Positions 40,392-50,045 of a stretch of DNA of 64,000 bases are shown one piece after another. Below the pieces are notes generated by a model that was not told where the DNA came from, did no database searches, and saw only the letters and a list, made by a program, of their open reading frames with translations. The DNA is from Insolitispirillum peregrinum (GTDB taxonomy: Bacteria; Pseudomonadota; Alphaproteobacteria; Rhodospirillales; Rhodospirillaceae), in NCBI RefSeq assembly GCF_042665255.1, contig NZ_JBHTCD010000002.1, one strand, 5' to 3'. Both the position numbers and the translations under genes were made by a program. Position 1 is the first letter of the stretch. The number at the start of each line of letters is the position of its first letter.

Positions 40392-41705
40392 ATGAACCAT
40401 CCTAAAAAATCATTTCTGGCGGGTGCGGCTGCTAGCGCAGCTGGTCTGCTTTACTCCTCGGTCGCCATGGCGGACGACGCTGCCGAGGCAGCGGCACCCA
40501 CTCTGAACTCTGGGGATACTGCCTGGTTGCTGGTGTCTTCCGCTTTCGTGCTGATGATGACCATTCCGGGCCTGGCCCTGTTCTATGGCGGCATGGTGCG
40601 CAAGAAAAACGTCCTGTCGATCATGATGCAGAGCTTTGCCATCACCGCGGTGGTGACGGTTCTGTGGATGGTTGTCGGTTACTCGCTGGCCTTTACCGAA
40701 GGCACCCCGGTCATCGGTGGCCTGTCCAAGGCCATGCTGACGGGCATCCTGCCGACCACCCTGTCCGGGACCGTCCCGGAAATCCTGTTCGCCATGTTCC
40801 AGATGACCTTTGCGATCATCACTCCGGCGCTGATCACCGGCGCCTTTGCTGACCGCATGAAGTTCTCGGCCATGCTGTGGTTCACCGTCCTGTGGGTGCT
40901 GATCGTCTACATCCCGATCTGCCACTCGGTCTGGGCGACCGGCGGCTTCCTGTTCGATGCCGGCGTGCTGGACTTCGCTGGTGGTACCGTGGTGCACATC
41001 AACGCCGGTATCGCTGGTCTGGTGGCCTGTATCGTGATCGGCAAGCGTCAGGGCTATGGCGTTGACAACATGGCTCCGCACAACCTGACCCTGTCGGTCA
41101 TCGGCGCTGCCCTGCTGTGGGTGGGCTGGTTCGGCTTCAACGCCGGTTCCGCCCTGACCGCTGGCGGTCTGGCTGCCACCGCCATGATGACCACCCAGGT
41201 TGCTACCGCTGCTGCTGCCGTGGCCTGGATGCTGGTTGAATGGGGCGTGCGTGGCAAGCCGAGCGTGCTGGGCATCATCTCGGGTGCCGTTGGTGGTCTG
41301 GTTGCCATCACCCCGGCCGCTGGCTTCGTCACCCCGACCGGTGCCCTGCTGATCGGCCTGATCTCTGGCGTGGTCTGCTTCTGGGGTGCCACCTGGCTGA
41401 AGCATGCCCTCGGTTACGACGACTCGCTGGACGCCTTTGGCGTGCACGGTGTCGGCGGGATCGTCGGTGCCCTGCTGACCGGTGTGTTCGCGGCGGAATC
41501 GATCAACGGCAAGGCCGGTCTGCTGGAAGGCAACGCTGCCCAGTTCGGTCTGCAGGTCTACGGCGTCGGCGTCACCATCGTCTGGTGTGCCATTGCCACC
41601 TTCATCATCCTGAAGGTTCTGGACATGGTGATCGGCCTGCGCGTCTCGCCGGAAGAAGAGCGTGAAGGTCTGGACCTGACCCAGCACGGTGAGTCGGTGC
41701 ACTAA
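40392..41705 (+). CDS. amtB: Ammonium transporter AmtB
   Basis: A 437-residue protein with a cleavable leader-like N-terminus (GAAASAAGLLYSSVAMAD) and eleven membrane helices. Family blocks are NSGDTAWLLVSSAFVLMMTIPGLALFYGG (split here by position), DFAGGTVVHINAGIAGLVA with the first pore His, and DDSLDAFGVHGVGGIVGALL with the second. It conducts ammonium into the cytoplasm. The usual glnK partner is not adjacent. Transcription is predicted from a sigma-54 promoter and ends at a strong terminator at 41858. Confidence 0.94.
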   Translation: MNHPKKSFLAGAAASAAGLLYSSVAMADDAAEAAAPTLNSGDTAWLLVSSAFVLMMTIPGLALFYGGMVRKKNVLSIMMQSFAITAVVTVLWMVVGYSLAFTEGTPVIGGLSKAMLTGILPTTLSGTVPEILFAMFQMTFAIITPALITGAFADRMKFSAMLWFTVLWVLIVYIPICHSVWATGGFLFDAGVLDFAGGTVVHINAGIAGLVACIVIGKRQGYGVDNMAPHNLTLSVIGAALLWVGWFGFNAGSALTAGGLAATAMMTTQVATAAAAVAWMLVEWGVRGKPSVLGIISGAVGGLVAITPAAGFVTPTGALLIGLISGVVCFWGATWLKHALGYDDSLDAFGVHGVGGIVGALLTGVFAAESINGKAGLLEGNAAQFGLQVYGVGVTIVWCAIATFIILKVLDMVIGLRVSPEEEREGLDLTQHGESVH

Positions 41706-41857
41706 CGCAAATCCCGAGCAGGGGCGTAAGCCCCTGCGACGACGAATTTGCGAAGAATATAAAGGTTAGAGCGGGGGCGTGGCCCCAAGGGAACGCCCCC
41801 CCGCTCTAAAGAGCGTTCTCCCCCGGTCTTTTCACGGGCCGGACCAGAACGAGCCAG

Positions 41858-41895
41858 GGACGCAGTCGGGAAACCGGCTGCGTCCTTGTTTTATT
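41858..41895 (+). terminator. Intrinsic terminator downstream of amtB
   Basis: GGACGCAGTCGG / CCGGCTGCGTCC (12 bp, one G-U) closed by a GAAA loop and followed by TTGTTTTATT. A second GC-rich stem-loop precedes it at about 41768-41818. Confidence 0.88.
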
Positions 41896-42008
41896 CCCCG
41901 GCAGGCAAAATATCCTGTGATAAGATGTTGCGAAATATCAGGGTCTTCTGATGTCAGCAGCATGCAACAGATGATCTCTCGTTCCTTCCCCCACACAACG
42001 AGGGTGTG

Positions 42009-43331
42009 ATGCGTCAGGTGCTTGCGTCAATTTCTGCCGTGCTGGTCGGTGCCGGCATCATGATGTTCGGGTACGGTTTGCTGGCAACGCTGCTGTCAGT
42101 CCGCATGTCGATGGAAGGCATTCCACCCTTCACCGCCGGTCTGATCATGTCGGCGTTTTATGCCGGCCAGATCATTGGTGCCCTGCATGTCCGCCGCTTT
42201 ATCGAAAGCCGCGGTCACATCCGCATCTTTGCCGCCTTTGCCGCCCTGTTTTCCGCCGCCGTCCTGATGCATGTGCTGATCATCGACCCTGTGGTCTGGG
42301 GAGGTCTGCGCTTTGTCGAAGGCTATCTGGTCGCCGGGCTGTTCATGTGCATTGAAAGCTGGCTCAACGACCGTGCGACCAACACCACGCGCGGAACGGT
42401 ATTCAGCCTGTACATGATTATCCTGTACGGTGCCAATGCCGCCAGTCAGTACCTGCTGACCGCTGCCGACATTCGTGGCAGCACCCTGTTCATGCTGGTG
42501 GCGATCCTGTTTTCGCTGGCTCTGGTCCCGATCGCCATGAACCGTTCGCCCGCTCCGGCCCTGCCCGCCCATTCTCCGTTCAGCATCGCCAAATTGCTGG
42601 CCTCCAGCCCGCTGGGCATGGCCGGGTGCTTTACCTCCGGGTTGGCCCTTGGCTCGTTTTACTCCATTGCCCCCCGCTATGCCGCCAAAATGGGGCTGGA
42701 TACCTTTGGCATCGCCACCATGGTTTCCTGCGGCATCCTGGGCGGAATGCTGGGGCAATGGCCCATCGGGCGCCTGTCCGACAAGCTGGAACGCCGCAAG
42801 GTGATCAGCGGGGTGGCGATGGTCAGTGCCCTTCTCAGTCTGGGCCTTGCGGCCCTGTCGATGTGGATTGGTGCGGACAATCTGAACAGCGTCCACGACA
42901 ACCCGGCACCGTTCGTGCTGATTGCCTTGCTGGGTGTCGGCCTGTTTACCCTCTATCCGCTGGCGGTGGCCCACGCCAACGACTTCATCGAGCCGCAACA
43001 TTTTGTCGCCGCCTCGGGCGGGTTGCTGATGGCCTTTGCCGTCGGGGCCACCATCGGCCCGATTGCCTCTTCGGCCCTGATGGAGATCATCGGCCCGGCC
43101 GGACTGTTCCTGTTCATCGCCGTTTCAGGAGTCGGATTGGCCCTGTTTGCCCTGTGGCGGCACAAGGTTGCTCCCCCTGCCCCGGTGGACAGCAAGGGAC
43201 GATTCCAGACCACCACCAATACCTCGCCTTTGCTGGCCGAACTGGACCCGCGTGCGGAAGGAGCCTCTGAGGAAACCGACCAGTTGTCATTTTCCTTTGA
43301 GCCGCCGCCCACCGTCAAAGACCCCCGGTGA
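42009..43331 (+). CDS. MFS transporter (YcaD-like)
   Basis: A 440-residue protein with twelve membrane helices. It has the family loop motif after helix 2 in modified form (VRRFIESRGHIRIF), RFVEGYLVAGLFMCIESWLND near helix 4-5, and GQWPIGRLSDKLERRKV as the second-half repeat. The C-terminal ~50 residues are hydrophilic. The substrate is unknown. A start at ATG 42009 is used; a GTG one codon earlier is possible. It is followed after 9 bp by the HD-domain gene. Confidence 0.85.
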   Translation: MRQVLASISAVLVGAGIMMFGYGLLATLLSVRMSMEGIPPFTAGLIMSAFYAGQIIGALHVRRFIESRGHIRIFAAFAALFSAAVLMHVLIIDPVVWGGLRFVEGYLVAGLFMCIESWLNDRATNTTRGTVFSLYMIILYGANAASQYLLTAADIRGSTLFMLVAILFSLALVPIAMNRSPAPALPAHSPFSIAKLLASSPLGMAGCFTSGLALGSFYSIAPRYAAKMGLDTFGIATMVSCGILGGMLGQWPIGRLSDKLERRKVISGVAMVSALLSLGLAALSMWIGADNLNSVHDNPAPFVLIALLGVGLFTLYPLAVAHANDFIEPQHFVAASGGLLMAFAVGATIGPIASSALMEIIGPAGLFLFIAVSGVGLALFALWRHKVAPPAPVDSKGRFQTTTNTSPLLAELDPRAEGASEETDQLSFSFEPPPTVKDPR

Positions 43332-43340
43332 GGCGTTGCC

Positions 43341-43988
43341 ATGACTCTCAGCCCCGAAGCCCGCGACCGCCTGCAACAACATGCCCCACGCACCTGGCAA
43401 CGCATGCTGTCAGGACGGCGGCTGAACCTGATCGAGCCCAGTCCACTGGATATTGAACTCAGTGATATCGCCCTCGGGCTGGCGCGCAATACCCGCTGGA
43501 ACGGGCAGACCAGCGGCGACCACGCGTGGTCGGTGGCCCAGCATTCGGTGTTTGTGGTCGAGATTATGCGCGGTTTCCGGCCTGCACCACCACCGGCCCT
43601 GCTGCTGGCCGGGCTGCTGCACGATGCCAGCGAATACGTCACCCACGACATGATCACCCCGTTAAAAGCGGTGGTCGGGGACGTGTTCCGTGAAGTTGAG
43701 TTGCGCCTGACCCGGGCGGTGCATCTGCGCTTTGGCCTGCCTGCCGACCTGTCTGCCGAAGACAAGGCGCTGATCAAAAAGGCCGACCTGATCGCCGGAG
43801 CCACCGAAGCGGTCCAGTTGGCGGGCTTTACCGCCGATGAAGTGCGGAAAGTGCTGGGGATCAAGGCCAAACCGCTGACGGACGTGACCCTGATCCCTCT
43901 GCCCAGCAAGCAGGCCGAATGCCTGTTCCTTGAACAGTTCCGGCTGCTTGACGGGCGGCAGCAGGAACCTCAGCCGCGACCGCGATAA
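43341..43988 (+). CDS. HD-domain phosphohydrolase (YfbR-like)
   Basis: A 215-residue protein with the HD metal motif H...HD: GDHAWSVAQHSVFVVE, LLHDASEYVTHDM, then a distal D in KKADLIAGATEA. This matches the YfbR 5'-deoxynucleotidase family, which acts on deoxyribonucleoside monophosphates; the exact substrate here is not shown. Its 3' end overlaps the convergent queF by 19 bp. Confidence 0.82.
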   Translation: MTLSPEARDRLQQHAPRTWQRMLSGRRLNLIEPSPLDIELSDIALGLARNTRWNGQTSGDHAWSVAQHSVFVVEIMRGFRPAPPPALLLAGLLHDASEYVTHDMITPLKAVVGDVFREVELRLTRAVHLRFGLPADLSAEDKALIKKADLIAGATEAVQLAGFTADEVRKVLGIKAKPLTDVTLIPLPSKQAECLFLEQFRLLDGRQQEPQPRPR

Positions 43989-44434
43989 CCGGCCACGCCC
44001 TGCTCGGGGATCCACACCCCGGCGGGGGCTTCGCCGGTCTGCCAGAACACGTCGATCGGCATCCCGCCACGCGGATACCAATAGCCGCCGATACGCAGCC
44101 AGTGCGGTTCGATGGCGGCGGCGATGCGCTTGCCGATATAGACGGTGCAATCTTCGTGGAACGCCCCGTGGTTACGGAACGAGCCGAGGAACAGCTTCAG
44201 GCTTTTGGATTCGACCAGCCGCTGGTTCGGAATGAAGTCGATCACCAGATGGGCAAAATCCGGCTGGCCGGTCACCGGGCACAGGCTGGTGAATTCCGGC
44301 TGGGTAAAGCGGGTGACATAGCGGGTATCGGGGTGCGGATTGGGCACGGTTTCCAGCACCGCCCGTTCCGGGTCATCCGGCAGGGCGGTATGGGTTCCCA
44401 GCTGGGTCAGGCCCGAGGGGTCGGAATTGGTCAT
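43970..44434 (-). CDS. queF: QueF, NADPH-dependent 7-cyano-7-deazaguanine reductase
   Basis: A 154-residue single-domain QueF. Active-site Cys is in FTSLCPVTGQPDF and the substrate-binding Asp/Glu are in LVIDFIPNQRLVESKSLKLFL and SFRNHGAFHEDC. It reduces preQ0 to preQ1 for queuosine tRNA modification in the cytoplasm. Short C-terminus ends GRG. It is convergent with the HD hydrolase and lies 26 bp beyond the tsaD stop in the same orientation. Confidence 0.94.
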   Translation of the reverse strand: MTNSDPSGLTQLGTHTALPDDPERAVLETVPNPHPDTRYVTRFTQPEFTSLCPVTGQPDFAHLVIDFIPNQRLVESKSLKLFLGSFRNHGAFHEDCTVYIGKRIAAAIEPHWLRIGGYWYPRGGMPIDVFWQTGEAPAGVWIPEQGVAGYRGRG

Positions 44435-44460
44435 GATTGAAAGGCCTCAGTTGCAGGAAG

Positions 44461-45543
44461 TTAAGCTTTGACAGCCCCGGCACCGCGTGCCTTGGGGGCA
44501 TCGGGATCAAGCGGCCAGCGCGGGCGCGGCTTGAAATCCAGCGGGTCGCTCTGGCCCAGCGCCAGCCGCTCGGCGGCGGCCCAAGCGATCATGGCAGCGT
44601 TGTCGGTACACCATTTCAGCGGCGGCGCGACGAAATCCAGCCCTTCACGGGCAGCCAGCGTGGTCAGCTCGGCACGCAGCGGCGCATTGGCCGCCACGCC
44701 TCCGGCCACCACCAGCGCCGTTCCCTGCGGCCAGTTGGCGCGGAAATGGCGCACCGCCCGCCGCACGCGGTCAAGGGTACTGTCAACCAGCGCCGCCTGA
44801 AACGACGCCGCCAGATCGGACTTGTCCTGTGCGCTCAACGGGCCGGGGGGCATCTGTTCGATGCTGCGGCGGACGGCGGCTTTCAGGCCGGAAAACGAGA
44901 AATCAAAGCCGGGCCGCCCCTTCAGTGGCCGCGGCAGGTCAAAGCGGCGGGGATCACCACCAACGGCGGCCGCCTGCACCGCCGGGCCACCGGGATAGCC
45001 CAGCCCGATCATCTTCGCCACCTTGTCAAAGGCTTCCCCGGCGGCGTCGTCAATGGTGGTGCCCAGACGGCGGAACTGGCCGACGCCCTCGACCACCAGC
45101 AATTGGCAATGCCCGCCCGATACCAGCAGCAGCAGATAGGGGAACGGCACATCGTGCGACAGGCGCGGGGTCAGGGCATGGCCTTCCAGATGGTTGACCG
45201 CCAGAAACGGTTTGTCGTGGACCATCGCAATCGCCTTGGCGGCCATCACCCCGACGATCACCCCGCCAATCAGTCCCGGCCCGCCGGTCGCCGCCACCGC
45301 CGCCAGATCGCCATAGCCGACTCCGGCACGCTGCATTGCTTCGGCCACCAGCGCCTGCAAGGCCGACAGGTGGGCACGGGCGGCAATCTCGGGCACCACA
45401 CCGCCATAGGGCCGGTGATCCTCCAGTTGCGACAGCACCACTTCGCTCACCACCCGCTCGCCACAGGGGGCATCGGCCCGCACCACTGCAGCCGCCGTTT
45501 CGTCGCAACTGCTTTCGATTCCCAAAATATAGCACGGAGTCAT
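44461..45543 (-). CDS. tsaD: TsaD, tRNA t6A threonylcarbamoyltransferase subunit
   Basis: A 360-residue ASKHA-fold protein. It begins ILGIESSCDETAAAVV, with metal ligands in VVPEIAARAHLSAL; ATP-binding blocks VAATGGPGLIGGVIVG, LLVSGGHCQLLVVEG and DDAAGEAFDKVAKM follow, as does VVAGGVAANAPLRAEL. It transfers the threonylcarbamoyl group to A37 of tRNAs. The start ATG at 45543 gives the normal N-terminus MTPCYILGIESSCDET. It is divergent from hemC, a conserved alphaproteobacterial arrangement. Confidence 0.95.
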   Translation of the reverse strand: MTPCYILGIESSCDETAAAVVRADAPCGERVVSEVVLSQLEDHRPYGGVVPEIAARAHLSALQALVAEAMQRAGVGYGDLAAVAATGGPGLIGGVIVGVMAAKAIAMVHDKPFLAVNHLEGHALTPRLSHDVPFPYLLLLVSGGHCQLLVVEGVGQFRRLGTTIDDAAGEAFDKVAKMIGLGYPGGPAVQAAAVGGDPRRFDLPRPLKGRPGFDFSFSGLKAAVRRSIEQMPPGPLSAQDKSDLAASFQAALVDSTLDRVRRAVRHFRANWPQGTALVVAGGVAANAPLRAELTTLAAREGLDFVAPPLKWCTDNAAMIAWAAAERLALGQSDPLDFKPRPRWPLDPDAPKARGAGAVKA

Positions 45544-45636
45544 TGCATCAGGGCTCGCAAGGGACATACTGTTGGGCGACGCCATTCGGCTCATTTCCTT
45601 TCCATGGGCACGCCTTGCCCTTACACCACCTGGATC

Positions 45637-46587
45637 ATGACCACCAGACCCAAGTTAGTTATCGGCACCCGCGGAAGCCCCCTCGCGCTGGCTCAGGCGC
45701 ACGAGGTCCGCGACCGTCTCATCGCTGCCCACTCGGAGCTTGCCGAGCCGGGGAGCATCGACATTCGCATTTTCACCACCACCGGCGATGCCATCCAGAA
45801 CAGAACACTGGCCGAGATCGGTGGCAAGGGCCTGTTCACCAAGGAGCTGGACGAAGCGATGGTGGCAGGCACCATCGACATCGCGGTGCATTCGATGAAG
45901 GACGTGGCGACCACCCTGCCGCCGGGGATCGATCTGCCGTGCATTCTGGAACGCGAAGACCCGCGCGACGCCTTTATCTGCCACAAGGCCAAGACCCTCG
46001 CCGACCTGCCACCGGGTGCGGTGGTCGGCACGGCTGGGCTGCGGCGGGCCGCTCAGGTGCTGCACCGCTATCCCCACCTGAAGGTGGTGCCGCTGCGCGG
46101 TAACGTCCAGACCCGGCTGAACAAGCTGGGCGACGGGGTGGTTGATGCCACCCTGCTGGCGATTGCCGGGCTGAACCGGCTGGGCATGAGCCAGCACGCC
46201 ACCGACACCCTCAGCGTTGACACCATGCTGCCCGCCATTGCGCAGGGTGCCATCGGCGTTACCTGCCGCGAAGATGACCTGACCTGTCACCACTATCTGC
46301 TGCCGCTGATTCACGGCGAAAGCAGTGCGCGGGTGCGTTGTGAACGGGCGTTTCTGGCAGCGCTGGATGGCTCCTGCCGGACCCCGATTGCCGGGCTGGC
46401 CGAAGTCCATGGGCGGGACATCGTGTTCCGTGGCATGGTTCTCCGCCCGGACGGCAGCGAAGCGGTGGTGGTCAACCATCGCGGCCCGTTGTCCAATCCG
46501 GTCGCCATCGGAGAGGCCGCTGCCGCAGACGTCCGCCAGCAGGCGTCGTCCCTTCTGGCCGAGGCCGTCTCTGCTGGCAAAGCCTGA
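45637..46587 (+). CDS. hemC: HemC, hydroxymethylbilane synthase
   Basis: A 316-residue protein with LVIGTRGSPLALAQA at the N-terminus, the catalytic Asp in AVHSMKDVATTLP, the anion-binding RGNVQTRLNKL and the dipyrromethane-cofactor Cys in ALDGSCRTPIAG. It polymerises porphobilinogen in tetrapyrrole synthesis. It heads hemC-hemD-mitofilin-like-hemY, which all overlap or lie within a few bases. Confidence 0.95.
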   Translation: MTTRPKLVIGTRGSPLALAQAHEVRDRLIAAHSELAEPGSIDIRIFTTTGDAIQNRTLAEIGGKGLFTKELDEAMVAGTIDIAVHSMKDVATTLPPGIDLPCILEREDPRDAFICHKAKTLADLPPGAVVGTAGLRRAAQVLHRYPHLKVVPLRGNVQTRLNKLGDGVVDATLLAIAGLNRLGMSQHATDTLSVDTMLPAIAQGAIGVTCREDDLTCHHYLLPLIHGESSARVRCERAFLAALDGSCRTPIAGLAEVHGRDIVFRGMVLRPDGSEAVVVNHRGPLSNPVAIGEAAAADVRQQASSLLAEAVSAGKA

Positions 46588-46599
46588 GACAGCAGCCCC

Positions 46600-47385
46600 A
46601 TGCACGTCGCCATCACCCGCCCGTTTGAGGACGCCGACCGCACCGCCCATGCACTGCGCCAGCGCGGTTTGACGGTGATCCTTGAACCGTTGCTGGTGGT
46701 GGTGCCGTGTGCCGTCCCGCCCACGGCTCTGGCGCAGATGGCCTGCGCTCAGGGCTGGCTGCTGACCAGCGCCAACGGCGTGCGGGCGCTGGCCGAAGCC
46801 CTGCACCAGACCGGAGCCGCCCTGTCGGCGCCGTGGGATCGTCCGGCGCTGTGCGTCGGCGATCAGACCGCCCGCACCGCACAGGCGGCGGGCTTTACCA
46901 ACGTTCATTCTGCGGCGGGCGATGTCCAGTCGCTGGCCGCGCTGACCTGCCGCCTGTTGCGTCCGCAACAGGGGCCACTGTTCCACGCCGCCGCCTCGGT
47001 GCAGGCGGGCGATCTGGCGGCCCTGCTGGGTGATAACGGTTTTCATGTTGACCGGGCCGTCCTGTACGAAACCCGCCCGGCACCGGCGTTTTCCCCCGCC
47101 TTTGCGCAGTGCGTGCGCCAGCAGCAGCTTGATGCGGTGCTGCTGTATTCGCCACGCACGGCACAAACCTTTGCAACCCTTGCCCGAGAGGCTAAACTTT
47201 CGCCTCACCTGTCCACGGTCACTGCCTATTGCCTGAGTCCGGCGGTGGCAGAGGCCCTGTCCAGCACGTCCTTGTCTGACGCGTCTGAACTCCGGGTGCG
47301 GATTGCCCCGCATCCGACGCAAGACGCCCTCCTGAGCATCCTTGATCAGGACCGCGCCAGCAGCATGAAGGGAGATACCCCATGA
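46600..47385 (+). CDS. hemD: HemD, uroporphyrinogen-III synthase
   Basis: A 261-residue protein with low conservation, as usual for HemD: MHVAITRPFEDADRTAHALR, WLLTSANGVRALAEAL, LFHAAASVQAGDLAALL and LDAVLLYSPRTAQTFATLA. It closes the linear tetrapyrrole from HemC with inversion of ring D. Its stop overlaps the next start by ATGA. Confidence 0.92.
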   Translation: MHVAITRPFEDADRTAHALRQRGLTVILEPLLVVVPCAVPPTALAQMACAQGWLLTSANGVRALAEALHQTGAALSAPWDRPALCVGDQTARTAQAAGFTNVHSAAGDVQSLAALTCRLLRPQQGPLFHAAASVQAGDLAALLGDNGFHVDRAVLYETRPAPAFSPAFAQCVRQQQLDAVLLYSPRTAQTFATLAREAKLSPHLSTVTAYCLSPAVAEALSSTSLSDASELRVRIAPHPTQDALLSILDQDRASSMKGDTP

Positions 47386-48680
47386 GCGACCGGCCCTCGG
47401 CCCCGTCTGAGCCTACCTCCGCCCAACCGACCGATCCGGTTGAAATTGCCCTCGCCCGCGCCGCCGAGCGGAGCGGGCAGGATGCCGCCGCCAAAAAAGC
47501 CAGCGGAGCGCGGAAGGCGAAAATCATTGGCGGTGTCAGCGCCGTTGTGCTGGTGGCGGCTCTGGCGGGCTATGCCTCGCTGCCGCTGTGGATTGGCTCG
47601 CTGCCTGCCGCCCTGCAACCCCATGCTGCCGCCCTGCTGCCAAAAGCCAGCCTGACCGTTCAGAATGGGAGCACCGAAGAGGTCGCCGCCCTGCAGGAAG
47701 CTCTGGGGGCGATGCAGACCAAACTGGCGGCGCTGGAAAAGCGCGTCGCCACGCTGGAACACGGCCACGAGCAGATGAGCAGCGCCGCCGTTGCGCCTGC
47801 GCCTGCGCCTGCCGTTGGCGGTGGGGCCGGGGCGATTGCCATCAGCCCGACTGGCCCGGTGGGGGCTGCCCAACCGCACGTTCCCGACGTCAAAACCGAC
47901 GCCAAAGCCGACACCAGCGCGCTGGAAAAGCGTCTGGGGACGCTGGAAACCACGCTCGGCACCACCCTGAACGAGCAACTGGTTGCCCTGGGCAAGGAAA
48001 TCGGCGAGCTGAAGGCCAACCGGGCGCAGGCCTCCAGCGTGCTGGCACTGGCTGACCGCGTTGCAGCGGTCGAAGGGGCGATTCAGCAGGCGATGGCCCG
48101 GCAGGATCAGGCGCTGGCCTTTTTGCTGGCGGTTGGTCAGTTGCGTGCCGCCGTTGACGAAGGCCGCCCGTTTGCCGACGAGCTGAAAACCGCCCGTGCG
48201 GTGGCGCCGAGCACCATTGATGTTGAAACCCTGACCTCGGGCTTTGCGGCACAGGCGGCGAGCGGCGTGGCGACCACCATCCAGTTGCAACAGGATTTTG
48301 CCGCACAGGCTGGCGCGATCATCCGCGCCGGAGCCCTGCCGAACGAGACCGCCGACTGGTGGAGCCGCACCGTCGACCGGATGATGAGTCTGGTGTCCAT
48401 CCGGCGCACCGATGGCGATGCCGTCGGCACATCGCCCGCCGCCGTGGTCAGCCGGGCCGAAGCCCTGTTGAAGCAAGGTGCCCTGAGCGGAGCCATCGCC
48501 GAACTGGCGGCTCTGGACGGTCAGGCCGCCACCGCCGCGCAACCGTGGCTGACCGCCGCCAAGGCCCGTCTTGCCGCCACCAGTGGTCTGTCGGAGCTGA
48601 CCGGCGAAGCCCTCGCCGCCCTGACCGCCACCACCAGCGCGCCTCCCGCCCCGCCCACTGCTGGCAAAAAGGAGGGATGA
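47382..48680 (+). CDS. Mitofilin-family inner-membrane protein of the hem operon
   Basis: A 432-residue protein with a cytoplasmic N-terminus, one membrane helix (IIGGVSAVVLVAALAGYASL, about residues 50-70), then a long periplasmic coiled coil (LEKRVATLEHGHEQM, LEKRLGTLETTLGTTLNEQL) and a helical C-terminal domain. This is the mitofilin / COG4223-type protein regularly found between hemD and hemY in alphaproteobacteria, an ancestor-like relative of Mic60. An Ala/Pro/Gly-rich linker interrupts the coiled coil. Confidence 0.87.
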   Translation: MSDRPSAPSEPTSAQPTDPVEIALARAAERSGQDAAAKKASGARKAKIIGGVSAVVLVAALAGYASLPLWIGSLPAALQPHAAALLPKASLTVQNGSTEEVAALQEALGAMQTKLAALEKRVATLEHGHEQMSSAAVAPAPAPAVGGGAGAIAISPTGPVGAAQPHVPDVKTDAKADTSALEKRLGTLETTLGTTLNEQLVALGKEIGELKANRAQASSVLALADRVAAVEGAIQQAMARQDQALAFLLAVGQLRAAVDEGRPFADELKTARAVAPSTIDVETLTSGFAAQAASGVATTIQLQQDFAAQAGAIIRAGALPNETADWWSRTVDRMMSLVSIRRTDGDAVGTSPAAVVSRAEALLKQGALSGAIAELAALDGQAATAAQPWLTAAKARLAATSGLSELTGEALAALTATTSAPPAPPTAGKKEG

Positions 48681-49981
48681 GCATGGTTCGTCTGATCTCG
48701 TTCCTGATCGCCGTCGGGCTGGCCGTTGCTGGCGCAGTCTGGCTTGCCAACCACCCCGGCGAGGTGATGGTGCAATGGCTGGGTTGGCGGGTTGATACCT
48801 CGGTGCCGGTGCTGCTGGTCGCTGCCGTGCTGCTGGTGCTGGTGGTATCGCTGCTGGTCCGTCTGGTGCTGGGGGTGCTGACCGTCCCCGGCGTCATTGG
48901 CCGGTTCCGCTCGCGCCGGGCCCTGAAGCGCGGCCTGCTGGCGCTGGCCGAGGCCGAAAGTGCCCTGCTGACCCACGACGCCGCCAAAGCGGCCAGGAAA
49001 GCCGCGCAGGCCAAGGCCCTGCTGCCCAACCAACAGGCAGCGGTGCTGATTCAGGCCGAAGCCGCCCTGTTGCGCGATGATCTGGATGGCGCTCAGACGC
49101 TGTACGAAGGGCTGCTTGAAACCCGTTCCAGCGCGCTGGCTGCCCTGCACGGGCTGTTGGCGCTGGCCGAAAAGCGCAACGACAAGGTTCTGGTGCGTGA
49201 TGTCGCCAGCCGGGCGGTGGCCGTCAACGAACGCGCCGCCTGGGCCGTCCGTCCGCTGTTCACCGTTCTGGTCGATGCGGGCGAGTGGGCGGCGGCGCAA
49301 AAGACACTCGACCTTGGCTGCAAGCGCGAGGTGTTCAGCGACGCCGAACGCGCCCGCCTGACTGCCACCCTGCTGTGTGCGCAGGCCGATGCCGCCTTGC
49401 TGCGCGGGGAAACCCACGAGGTCGCCCGCCTGACCAAAAAAGCCGTCTCGGCCGCCCCCGGCTTCCTGCCCGCCATCCTGCGCCATGCCCAGTCGCTGAT
49501 CAGCGATGGCAACGGCAAAAAGGCCGCTGCCCTGCTGATCGAACCGTGGCGCACGGCGCCGCATCCGGCACTGGCTGCGGCCTATCTGTCGCTGTGGCAA
49601 GGCGAAGAGCCGCTGAAGCGGGTCCAGCATGTGGATGCACTGGCCGACAGCAACCCTGCCCACCCGGAAAGCTGCCTGCTGGCTGCCGAGGCTGCCTTGC
49701 AGGCCGGACTGTGGGGTCAGGCCCGTACCCGCCTGAAGCCGCTGCTGGACCGTGGCCTCCACGAGCGGCGGCTGGCCCTGCTGATGGCCCGCCTCGAAGA
49801 AAGCGAGCACGGCAACACGACCGAGGCCCTGCGCTGGTACAAGCTGGCCGCCGCGTGGGACTCCCAGTCCCCCGTCCCGGCAGCCCTGTGGCAGTGTGAC
49901 CAGTGCCATACTCCCGCTGCGGACTGGTCGGTGCATTGCCCCACCTGCAACACCATCGGCAGCGTCACGGCAACCGTCTGA
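48677..49981 (+). CDS. hemY: HemY-type tetratricopeptide membrane protein
   Basis: A 434-residue protein with two N-terminal membrane helices (LISFLIAVGLAVAGAVWLA and VPVLLVAAVLLVLVVSLLV), followed by TPR-like helical repeats and a C-terminal zinc ribbon (CDQCHTPAADWSVHCPTC). It corresponds to the HemY family of hem operons, distinct from the protoporphyrinogen oxidase of the same name; its role in heme synthesis is unresolved. The start overlaps the preceding stop by ATGA after a GGAGGG ribosome-binding site. Confidence 0.9.
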   Translation: MSMVRLISFLIAVGLAVAGAVWLANHPGEVMVQWLGWRVDTSVPVLLVAAVLLVLVVSLLVRLVLGVLTVPGVIGRFRSRRALKRGLLALAEAESALLTHDAAKAARKAAQAKALLPNQQAAVLIQAEAALLRDDLDGAQTLYEGLLETRSSALAALHGLLALAEKRNDKVLVRDVASRAVAVNERAAWAVRPLFTVLVDAGEWAAAQKTLDLGCKREVFSDAERARLTATLLCAQADAALLRGETHEVARLTKKAVSAAPGFLPAILRHAQSLISDGNGKKAAALLIEPWRTAPHPALAAAYLSLWQGEEPLKRVQHVDALADSNPAHPESCLLAAEAALQAGLWGQARTRLKPLLDRGLHERRLALLMARLEESEHGNTTEALRWYKLAAAWDSQSPVPAALWQCDQCHTPAADWSVHCPTCNTIGSVTATV

Positions 49982-50045
49982 ACGGACCAGAGCGGTGTAC
50001 GAACCGTGGGAACCGGTTTTCACAACACCAATGCGACAAGCCAAA

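Noticed and set aside
44437..45636. Plus-strand frame running through tsaD into hemC
   Set aside because: The upstream part is antisense to tsaD; hemC has its own family-typical start at 45637.
48677..49981. Protoporphyrinogen oxidase for the gene named hemY
   Set aside because: The protein has two membrane helices, TPR repeats and a zinc ribbon, and no FAD-binding motif; it is the other HemY family.
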